This document shows, piece by piece, positions 54,427-64,000 of a DNA stretch of 64,000 nucleotides; position 1 is the stretch's first letter, and the number at the start of each line of letters is the position of its first letter. The DNA comes from Macrotrachela quadricornifera (Eukaryota; Rotifera; Eurotatoria; Philodinida; Philodinidae). The DNA is taken from assembly GCA_022393335.1 (NCBI GenBank), contig JAJEKB010001139.1, forward strand, positions 143,009 to 207,008, in the 5' to 3' direction. Under the pieces are notes generated by a model. That model saw only the letters and a list, made by a program, of their open reading frames with translations. It was not told the DNA's origin and searched no databases. The translations under genes were made by a program, and so were the position numbers.

Positions 54427-57400
54427 TTTGTTGATTGATCAACTTATCCTCAAGTTTTAATAGAGATTAAAAGATGGCGCTTTTTCTAAAATAAATTTAA
54501 TATTTAAATTAATTAACTAAACATTTTTCTTTTATTTCGTTAACTATCAAAAATTTTACACGTATGATCGATGATGAGAAAAATAAAATAATATTTTTAT
54601 ATTGTTTTTGATTGAACATATTTTAATAAATATTGATGAAATCAATCAACAATAAAACTATGTAACAAAATAAAATTCTTTGAATTTTTATAGTTAAGAA
54701 TATTAAGTTCAATGTAGATAAGTAAGATAGATAAATAGAAAGAATCAATTTATTATTTGAATTCTTATATATATATATAGTTCAGATTATTTCAATATTA
54801 TGGTTATTCTTATGATATAGAAAGGAACAGTTAATTGATTATTTATTTGCTTTTATGATTGAATATAAAGATATCATTGGCGAGTAACATTTGATTTTGT
54901 TTATATGGTTTTGAATATTTTTTGGTATGTATTGTATTATTATATTTTATTATATACTGTTAATGAAAGATTCTGCATGAAACTGTTTGCAAAATTTTAT
55001 GACAATAATTATTTATTCTTATTAAATTTAGTGAGATTGTTTGATAGTTAATAATTAAATATAATTATTAAAAAACAAATTTAGATTATTATGATGCATT
55101 TTTCAGTTTAAAAAATATAAGTATGAAATCAAACATTTCAACTTTATTTATTCATCGTTCAAAATCTCTTCCAAATTGAACACCATTGCATGAATCATCT
55201 CAAAATAGTTTTCTAATCACATATACTAAAGTTCGAGAATATAGATCGTACATTCAATCATAGAAAATTGAAAAAATTTTGGATTAGTTTTAATCTTGAT
55301 ACATATCTATATCAGATTGTTCATTAGAATAGTACACATTAACTTTAATTTTGTCTTATCTATGCAGAGAACTATGGTATCACTCGTAAAATCTATTATT
55401 AATTTTCTGAAAAAGTTTACTATTCTGCAAAGAGATTTATTGAACTAGATCCGTACGTGTATGCGGGTAGGTTCTGCACCTCTGTTTCATATAGTCAATA
55501 ATTTTTCAAAAATCTCTCTGCACATCTGAAAAATATATTGGACCGAGGGTAAAACACAAAAAGTCATTGAATGAGAAAGTAATCGTAACTTAAATAGTGG
55601 TATGTCAATCTTCAAAAGGAAAATTTCAATTTTTCTAAAAGAAAAGACTAATTATTCTTGTTAACGAGGAATGCTTTGATACATTAATGCTGAACTAGTT
55701 TGTTTCCAAGCGACAACTCTATCTACATGAATGAGCTAAAGAAAATTAAACACACTTGGAAGAAAATATGACGCGAGGGAAAGTATATGAACGATCTCAA
55801 AAAGATAAAATGTTTGGAGAAATACCTAAAAAAGAAGGAAGAAAGGAATAAAAGACGTATATACGTTATACACGTCATGTACGCACGAAAATTAAAGCAG
55901 TAGAAAGAAAAAGAAAACATAAAATATAATTAAGCTACAATGAAAGAGTTCTGAGACAGAAATTTAATTATTTCTAGAAGGGAATTAAATTATAAAATTC
56001 AAAGCGGAAATTTCATATTCTAACAGAAAATATCCATGTTACTTTGAATTCATTATTATCACTTTTTAAACTCATTCTAGAATCTACGTCGTTCTCTTTA
56101 TCGAGGGCCTGTAGCTATAATATTAAATCTTTCACGGTATTCATCATATATTCTCTGTTGTTTATAAACAGACAACTTCTTTTGAAATAGAGTATATAAC
56201 AATCCAACGAGTCAGATATGAATCTTATGAATTGCAAGAGTGACCTTGCAAGAAATTAGATTTGTCCTTTCAATAGTCCACTTGTTTCAATTTTTTTTCG
56301 GTAAACTTGTCGAATGTATTTTGTTTTGAAAATCTAAACGGTAAAATAAGAGGAAATAAGTATTTATCAATTGAATCTAAAATTGGTATCTAAATCAGTT
56401 TTCAGAAAAATTTCAAAAATAAGTGCGAGCTGTTGCCAATGCAAAATCAGTATCATATTAGAATACTTCAATCAATTAAAAACCAAAGATAAACACTCTA
56501 GACGACAAGAAGCAGCAAAGTTACCGTCACCATCGGATTAACTCTACGGCTGAATAAAATGAATAGAAACAATACTAATCTTTTGTAGCTTCGTCTTATA
56601 CATGGAATAAAATACTTATGAGTCAAGAAAAGAACAGAATTATTTTCTTTAACATACATCTTTCATAAAAAGATATTTTGTCTCGTACGTTTCTGAAAGT
56701 TGGGGAAATTTTTCAGATTTTTTTTTCTGTACTGCAGAGAAACTACGGCAGATTCTGCAGACCAAATTATCAAAAATACGAGAAGATTTCTTATGAGATA
56801 GAAATAGTAAGGTTTCAATGGCTTGATTCTATTGGTGATATTTGTTTGAAATTAAAGTCATCGACGCATTAGCAGATCTGTAGTTCTCTAGTCTATCTTA
56901 TTGCTCACAAGGTCCCTAAGAAAACTCATTCTTTGCGATAGTCTTACAAATAGTTTCTTATTTTTATGCTTTTTTACCCTAAGGACTATTCTGAGAATGA
57001 TACAGACAACACATTCTAAAATTTGATTCGATTAATAAAAACATTATTTTTCTTCCTTATGTTGAGATTTGATTAGTATAGATGCCATACATTCAAAATG
57101 AAATGGATTATAATTTGAGTCATTAGTTTACAGCTGGTTTGAGTAAATATGATTGTTCATTGAGAAATAAATTACACAAAGGATCTATCGAACACATGTC
57201 AATAATGTTTTTATGACCTTTAATGTATGTTTTGCATCTTTTTTTGCTATAAGAAATCTTTCCTTATGCATATAAATTATATTTCATAGGAAATGGTCCG
57301 ATACATGTCCTTGGAGATATGTTTCTTCTATGATAAGAATCTGTCCTAGTTTCTAGAAGAAAATATATTGGAGAAGCGAGGTTTCAAATAATAGACAACG

Positions 57401-58182
57401 AGATTTTATTCGAGATGTTCTTATTTTAGAAAGATCTATTCATGTTTGGCACGTTTGTATATGTGTCATATTAATTAGATTCTATATCTCAGAAAATCTA
57501 AAACGATTCTTCAGAACATAATGTAAAAGAATAGTAAAAACTTTAAAATACTTTATATAGTAAGATACATATTTTTTAATGAATTGTTTTTTCTTATTAG
57601 TTTTTTTCTGATTAAATGACCAGCTTGGAACTAATAGAGCACTAAGACGATGGCAGTAAAATGTTTTCCCTATTGAATTTAGGTGTTACCATGTATATAA
57701 AAGATAAAACAATTTCAATAAATTGCGTAACCTTATTGTAAAAAGTCAGTTTTCATAGGGTCTTCTAAATTATCTTTCGCTTTATTTATTTAAGGAGGAT
57801 TTTCTAATGTTTCGAAGATTTTAGTACTATAACACATTAGTATTAAGATCTGCTTATCAATACAATTTGTCCCTTCTGATTAACAGCACTAAATAAATAA
57901 GTAAGACTTGTTATTGAAAGTCAATATATGTGCATGTTTTTTAAAGTACAAACATAATTATTACTTTCGATGAATTAAAATAAATATTTGATTGTTAATT
58001 ATCTTTTTTAATAAATATTCAATTCTATTTAATATTTAACGGAAATATTTTCAGATTATTTTTCTATCATAGATTCTTTAAATGGATTTTCTATGCTTTA
58101 ATAATTCTATTTGAATTTAATATTCAACATGTTCATCTATGCAAATTAACCAGTAAATGACAACATACTTGTTTTTTCTTAA
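54427..58182. other. Intergenic, 3.8 kb without a clear gene
   Basis: No supported coding region on either strand; small frames at 55723-55920 and 56678-56872 lack domains and coding bias. An (AT)n run lies near 54766-54779. The region holds the promoter of AP-1 gamma at its left edge. Confidence 0.5.
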
Positions 58183-58377
58183 CAACTTCTTAATGGTTGT
58201 CAAACATTTGATAATGATGAATCTCATCATCATCTACATTATCATTATTATCCATCTGATAGAATTTCTTGTCGTAATCTAGGTCAAACAACTAGCAAAG
58301 ATAATATTTCATCATCAAATAATAATAATAATAGTGGCCTGATAGAGCATTATCCATGTTATTCTAAACATTATTAG
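58183..58377 (+). other. Orphan coding-like open frame, 64 codons to a stop
   Basis: From 58183 to the TAG at 58375 one frame is open. Its composition is protein-like (His/Tyr-rich, then Ser/Asn-rich: SDRISCRNLGQTTSKDN). No ATG opens it and no AG acceptor precedes it without in-frame stops. It may be part of an unresolved exon of the CCDC85-like gene, a remnant, or chance. Confidence 0.25.
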
Positions 58378-58544
58378 TTTAAACAATTTTTTTGTTTTGT
58401 TATTATTTTTGGTATGTATATATAATACAGTATCTTATATTATAGTTGTGTATATAAATATATATGTTTATTATTCAGTATTATTAAGATAAAAGAAAAA
58501 CTAATGATGTTGTCTCATTTTAGATAATAAAAAGTTATTAAATT

Positions 58545-59780
58545 ATGATGCAAGAGGTGTTGCGTGTGTGAATTATTTTTTTTTTGAATTTAATAAAAAA
58601 AAATCTTTTTTTAGTCATTAATCGATGAACAGGAAGAAGAAAATGTATGTAAACAAAATATTTCATCATTATCAAGTCATGATGATTTAAGAGAATTATG
58701 TATTTTACTTGATGAAGAACGTAATAAAATGCATGAATTAGCTGAACAATGGAAACAATTTGGTGTAAGTACAATACATAAACTTGAATGTCAAATAGTT
58801 GATTATCAAGAAAAATTAAATGAACTTGAACAACGACAAATATTACTTTTAAATGAAAATGAATCACTTAAATCTTTTATTAATCAATTAATAATAAAAA
58901 CAAATTCAAATGAAAATTTTTCAAAAGATGTAAAATGAAAATACAAATATTTATTGTTATTAAAACTATTTTTTTCAATTTAGAAAAAATCTCAACAAAG
59001 TATATCAACACAAACAAATTTTCCTAAACAAGAATCATCACATCATTCTTGTTTTCATCGACCAAAACCAATTTATGATCATTTATCACGAGCAACAACA
59101 ATAATTCCACCAGATATTTCAATTAATAAATTAACACGTCAAATGTCAATTGATGATCCACTTCAACAACAAATTTCTATTCAAAATATGTCTGATGCTA
59201 TTAAAGTACTTTATAAAATAAACACATTTAATCTTTTTCTTTTTCTTTTTTTTTTTAAAAGACAGCTGAAGTTTATGAATCTATTGAAGATATGACCGGC
59301 GATAATGATGAATCAGAAAAAAAATTACTCAAAGAATTCTGTAATGTAAGTATAATAAATGTTCAAAAAAAACACACACACACACACACATTTTCTTTGT
59401 ATAAATCGATTCATTTTATTCTCGATCAAGGACAGAGGAAAAAACGTATATTGTTCTTTCCATTTCCTATAAAAATATTTATTTTTAATATATATTGACA
59501 ATCGGATTTTTTCATATGATTAAAGCGGCATTTTTAACTTAAATTATCTTTTATGAATGTTGACTGATTAAGACATTATTTGTCTGCTAATTAGCAAACA
59601 GAAAAAAAACATCATTTTACTAGTAGTAACAATTAACAAACAGAATTCTTTTTTCTTTTCGAATAGAATCATTGGTTTGAAATTGATTATACATATATAG
59701 TTTATGTCTACGTTTTCTTTTAGCTTATTTGGAAATACCTCGAAGATCGTTCAAAACCAAAAAGTAGTTGTTTATTATAA
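58545..59780 (+). CDS. CCDC85-family coiled-coil protein
   Basis: Exons 58545-58556 (inferred: Met-Met-Gln-Glu), 58615-58929, 58984-59205, 59262-59345 and 59724-59780 join in phase to 229 residues. Residues about 25-90 form the CCDC85 coiled coil: DLRELCILLDEERNKMHELA, EQWKQFGVSTIHKLECQIVD, YQEKLNELEQRQILLLNENE. The end LLKEFCN-LIWKYLED matches the family's C-terminal EFCNVVWRKLGD motif; a 378-nt intron divides it. A Ser/Thr/Pro-rich middle is typical. Vertebrate CCDC85 proteins act at adherens junctions with delta-catenins and in transcription. The first half of the family's coiled coil (before DNQELREL) is missing, so there may be unrecognised upstream exons. The donor of the proposed first exon (gtgttg) is weak. 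Confidence 0.72.
59372..59390. repeat. (CA)n microsatellite
   Basis: Uninterrupted AC dinucleotides in the last intron of the CCDC85-like gene. Confidence 0.9.
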
Positions 59781-59858
59781 CAAATTCACAATATGTGTTA
59801 GTAGTCAAGTAGCACATAAATTCCAATAGTTTTTTTTTGTGTCATTTTGCTTGGATCT

Positions 59859-60641
59859 TTAAAATAAAAAATTATTCACATGAACGTATTTATACAATGA
59901 AATGAATAAAAGTAATAAATAAATAAACGTGGGCACCAAATGGGATGATGATGATGATATCATTGTATATTTATCATTTAATGTTTTATTTTCAATAGTT
60001 TCTGTTTTTTGACTCTTTATCTCTGAGAAAGTTGTTGTTAGTTTTCTTGTTAATTTTGTTGTTGTTCTTGTTGTTGATGTTGTTACTGTTGTTGTTGTTG
60101 TCGTGACAGGAGTAGTAGTAGAACTGATTGAATTAGTTATAGTTGAACGAGATGTTGGTAGTGGTGATGATAATAAATCATATTGTTCATTATTACCATT
60201 AGTTTCAATATCGTCATCTTCACTATAATCGTCGTCAGGATAATCAATCATATTACTTGCTTTTCTCATATCATTTCTTATATCATACATAGTTTGTTCT
60301 GTTAAACGTGAATTATCTTGAGAACGGAAGAGTAATGGTGAAAGTATCTGATAACATTAAATAAAAGAAAAAAAACAAATATTAAAGAAATTATAATAAA
60401 AAAAAAAAAATTCTTTTTCTTTTCTCTTACGTTAATCGCAGAAGGTGATGATGTATTAACAATAAGATTCATTTGACATTGAATTAATCTACAATTAATA
60501 ATAAATGATTTGTTTATTACTTCTAGAAAAAAAAACTAAATAAAGAATATTTTACCGTGTTGTACGAAGTACAAGAAATATGAGTCTCCATAAATAACAT
60601 GAATCAAGAAGAGAAAAATGGATTGTTGGTAACAATTGCAT
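59859..60641 (-). CDS. Thr-rich, probably GPI-anchored or membrane surface protein
   Basis: Exons on minus: 60556-60641, 60431-60488, 59859-60347, in phase, 210 residues. The N terminus has a hydrophobic segment ([11 protein letters not shown], about 15-25), a signal peptide or anchor. The middle has an acidic patch ([17 protein letters not shown]) and a Thr/Ser stretch of about 50 residues ([20 protein letters not shown]). A hydrophobic tail near the C terminus ([14 protein letters not shown]) suits a GPI signal or membrane anchor. The architecture resembles the two surface proteins near ARL13B, but I see no shared globular domain. The 3' end converges with CCDC85, 78 bases apart. Function unknown. 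Confidence 0.62.
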
Positions 60642-62065
60642 TTCTATTTGTTTATCAATAGAAGCAACAATGTATGAGCATCATAAATTGAATGAATATA
60701 GTATGACTTGATCTAAATAGTTCAAGTAAGCGATAAGAAGAAATAATTCATGACTGATAGGAAAGAAAAAAAAAGAAGAGTAAGAAAGAAAGGATTGTCA
60801 TTTGAGCTGGCACTTTCGTGTTTGTCGATCCAAACTTGGAGAATAGAACATAATCTTCATCAAAGTAGTAATGAACAATTATCAAAAGAAAAAACACATA
60901 TGAGTGCCAATTCGTTCGGCAAGAATTTCTTGAATAAAACAAGAGGAACATATCGCACTATGACGTCTCAATTAGTGAAAGCAAGGGAACGACAAGACTT
61001 GTTGACAAACCATTTCTCCGTTAGATTTTTTCTGTCTTCTTCGGTTTTTTTCTCTCGTATGCTTTTTCTTTCTCTTTCTTTCTACTCAATAATCTGTTTT
61101 CTAGTAATATATGATACACAACTAACTCGTTACTTGATAATTTTTTGATAGGAAAACGAATTAGCACCTATAGTGTTTCGTCTTTATGTTCTCTTTTGAT
61201 CACAATATAAATCTATCATTCAATCTTATACTAAAGAGTTACTCTTGATCAAGAAATCGAACGTCACAGGGGATCGCTTAGATATTCATGTAAACCTCTC
61301 AAGTCGCCAATTGCTTCCCTAGTTTGTCACCAAGCACCATCTTCCTTTTCTCTCTCTCCTTCTTGTGCATTTTTCATTTCCGTTATAATGATGCGAAACG
61401 ACACATAAGGGGCTTCAACGACTGTGCGTCGTACGGTGTGAAAGCATCATTGTAATAAACCCGTTGTATTGAGATGCGGAAAATCGTTATGAACAATTCT
61501 TTCTTCTTTTTTTTTTTTTGCTTCTATATTTTTTTTTCTTGTTCTTATAAAAAAGCTCGAGGACGTTTTTCGATGTTTTCCTCTCTCTCTCTCGTTTTAC
61601 TCTACAGATCTAGTATGATGACTATTACTTATTAGAATCTCTTCAATAGAAAAAAAAAGGACAGAAGATGAACGCATAAGAATAAGCGAAGCAATAGGAT
61701 GCGATTGAAAAACAATTAGATCTCGACGGGTCTATTCGATGAATGATCGTGACATTAACCTGAAAAGAATGAAATAACGATGACGTTTATATGAAGAAGA
61801 AGAAAAAAAAAAAAGAAATCTGAATCCATACGATAGATTATTCAACAGAAAAAAACATATGAGATCAACTTGATTGGATGTATATATTAAAGAAGTAGTA
61901 CTTGAAGTAATTTGACAAGATTACAAATAAGACAGTTAATGCATTCTTTTTTTCTTGTAGTTATTCTTGTCTCTTCTCTTATTTTTTTATTAATTTATTT
62001 GAATGATAAGAAAAGAAAATATAATAATAGATGTTTTAATTAAAATAACAACGAAAAAAAAAAAA
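60642..62065. other. Intergenic, partly GC-richer, no gene seen
   Basis: The frame at 60750-61148 has no domain and un-gene-like codon use. A patch near 61250-61480 with gtcgtacggtgtg-type words is richer in CpG and may be promoter DNA. Confidence 0.45.
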
Positions 62066-63960
62066 TTAACCATTCAAGCTTCCATCAATATCTTTCTTAA
62101 TTCCAGCCATAAATACTTTCATACCAGTATATGTTTCATCGCATACACCAGGCGCAAGTTCCGGTGGTAAAACAAAACCAGTTCCTGATTCACCTAATTT
62201 ATTTAAAAAAAAACTATTAATTTTTACTATAAAATAAAAACAAAAGAGATTACGTTGTGTAGGTGGAAGTTCAATTGTATATGAAAAAGGAATTTTTAAA
62301 GCATCATAAGCCCAATCAACAGTACTACCACTAGCAATATCTAAACAATAAATAAATTAAAATTTTTTTTTTTTAAATATATAAAAACAAAATCTACATA
62401 ATAATCGAGCAACACTTCCAACTTCATATACTCTTTTATTAACAGCTTGAATAGCTGCTGCACCACTTTTTGCTAATGCTTCTAATTTGGCATAATTAGA
62501 TGGTAAATTTGTTGTATAACCATACTAAATATTTTCAATTAAAACTATCTTTATAAAAAGAAAACAAAAGTATTAACTTACGGGTGTACTAAAACACAAA
62601 AAAAAAACAAGTTCATTTATTTAATAATAATTAAAAGAAAAGAAAAGCAAAATTAGGTTTATACTTACAACCACCATTGGCCATATGAATGAAAGGACAT
62701 ATACATATCCCATGTACCAATTTTTGATTGTAAATAGTTCACTACATTTTGTGTTTCGATTTCACTTGCACCTGAGCTACCTTTCATAGGGAATAAACAG
62801 AAAACAATATATATATATATATATATATCAAAATTGATTTCTCTTGATAATTACCAGCAAATGTTTCACTGCATGGACTAGTGCTAGCACCACCTTTCAG
62901 AAGATAAAAAAAAAATTAAAGATAGTATTGATCTGAATTCTTTTTTTTCTATACCAGTATTCCATCTCCATGGATAATTACGATTGAGATCAACACCGAA
63001 ACATGATGAACCACTATTTCGAGCACGATTCTTACGCCATAATCGATTCTATATTTGATTATTTTTTTAATTAAATATTAATATTTTAAAAAATAAAAAT
63101 ACTTACACCAGTGGTTCGACTATATTCATATCCTTAAATTATAAAAAGAAAAAAGTAGAAGTAGAATAATTTAATTTACATCTGATCTTTTTACCATCTG
63201 GATTAAGTGATGGAGCAATATAAACTGTCCAATAATCGAGTAATTCACGTATTGTAGGATCATTTTTATTATATTCTTCAATTAATTTATCAACCATCCA
63301 AATACAATTAGCTGGTGTAATCCATTCTAATTATTGAAAAAAAAGCATGAATAATATGAAATATATAATATAATATAGTTTATTTTTACCTCTTGCATGA
63401 ATACCACAATCAATCCATATATTTCTTGTTGATGATGGATTAAATTGTATAGAAATAAGTTTTATAGAACGACCTTCATAGGTTTTACCAATATCAACCA
63501 CATTAATATGTGTTGGATCATCTTTTGCTTTATCTTCAAGAAATGTTACCATTTCACCATAACTAGCATATGTACCAACAATATCTGCTCGTGTTTGTCC
63601 AAGCCAACGACTTTTAATTTGTCTCATTAAATGATCTTCTGCAATTTTTTGTTGTTCATCATCAATAGCTTCTTGTAAATCATCAACAAGTACTTTATAT
63701 GGTAATGAATATTGTTTAAATTGCGAAACATATTGATCAAATTCATTTTCTCGTATATGAACATCAACTGATCGTTGTGGTGAAATAATTTCTGTCCAAA
63801 AATCGAGTGCACTATTAGCTTCAAGTGCTTGAAGATAATTAATATGTTCAGCAGTTACTGGATCTAAACGAACTAATTTATCATGAACATATAAACGTTC
63901 GGCTCTATTCCATATTACTAATGTTATGAGAACAAATATACATGAAAGTAATCGATTCAT
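62066..63960 (-). CDS. M14 metallocarboxypeptidase, A-type, secreted zymogen
   Basis: Ten exons on minus: 63390-63960, 63195-63326, 63107-63132, 62955-63048, 62855-62893, 62669-62780, 62582-62588 (7 nt), 62398-62524, 62254-62340, 62066-62193; 440 residues. Signal peptide about 1-22 ([14 protein letters not shown]), activation propeptide to about 115, then the catalytic domain. Zinc ligands are His188 and Glu191 (IHARE) and His318 (SFHSYGQ). The substrate-binding Arg266 lies in DLNRNYPW. Tyr370 and catalytic Glu393 (YTIELP) match Tyr248 and Glu270 of bovine CPA. Val377 at the Ile255 position predicts preference for hydrophobic C-terminal residues rather than Lys/Arg. Likely a digestive or extracellular exopeptidase. 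The start is the ATG giving MNRLLSC; the frame extends only through a TTG upstream. Confidence 0.95.
62807..62829. repeat. (AT)n microsatellite
   Basis: About eleven AT units in the intron between carboxypeptidase exons 5 and 6. Confidence 0.9.
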
Positions 63961-64000
63961 GATGATGTGCAATAAAACAAAAAAAGTGATAAGAATAAGC

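Noticed and set aside
60750..61148. 132-residue plus-strand open frame
   Set aside because: Arg/Lys- and Ser/Phe-rich from A- and T-runs, no domain, no coding bias, overlapped by another frame on minus.

Overview
This is nuclear DNA of a small animal. Genes carry many short introns (mostly 50-80 nt, GT...AG, T-rich acceptors), the DNA is AT-rich with A/T-ending codons, and the genes are metazoan (rhodopsin-type GPCR, ARL13B, CCDC85, LRRC58, AP-1 gamma). The compactness, short introns, Thr-rich surface proteins and recurrent acceptor-like AG just upstream of start codons fit a rotifer, most likely a bdelloid of the Rotaria/Adineta type. That taxonomic call is inference; no marker gene here proves it. 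I rebuilt gene structures by hand: each exon chain stays in phase and ends on a stop codon, but none has transcript support.

Layout. 1-12.5 kb, all plus strand: a two-exon GPCR, a small ankyrin-like protein, coatomer epsilon, the KAE1/OSGEP tRNA-modification enzyme, peroxin PEX10 and the arginine methyltransferase PRMT7. A 190-bp MITE-like element with an 8-bp target duplication lies between OSGEP and PEX10. 12.5-21.4 kb: a GC-richer leader followed by a 15-exon, roughly 1309-residue C2H2 zinc-finger protein. 21.4-26.5 kb: no genes, but a 1.1-kb long inverted repeat. 26.5-31.6 kb, minus strand: UBR7 and CCT8. 31.6-39.1 kb: a decayed coding fragment, then ARL13B flanked on both sides by two paralogous secreted or GPI-anchored proteins. 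39.1-43.1 kb: no genes, with a cluster of recurring short words. 43.1-46.6 kb, plus: a RING-finger protein and an LRRC58-like protein. 46.8-54.4 kb, minus: a cytosolic HSP70 (seven exons, a 12-nt last exon, a heat-shock-element array upstream) and AP-1 gamma (19 exons). 54.4-58.5 kb: no clear gene. 58.5-59.8 kb, plus: a CCDC85-like coiled-coil protein, convergent with a Thr-rich surface protein on minus (59.9-60.6 kb). 62.1-64 kb, minus: an M14 metallocarboxypeptidase containing a 7-nt microexon.

How they fit together. Most are single-copy housekeeping genes: vesicle coats (COPE, AP1G1), chaperones (CCT8, HSP70), tRNA t6A modification, peroxisome import, protein methylation and ubiquitin ligation. 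They form no operon. The more unusual content is the duplicated surface-protein pair around ARL13B, the long inverted repeat, the MITE, the microexons, and the heat-shock promoter on an intron-rich HSP70.
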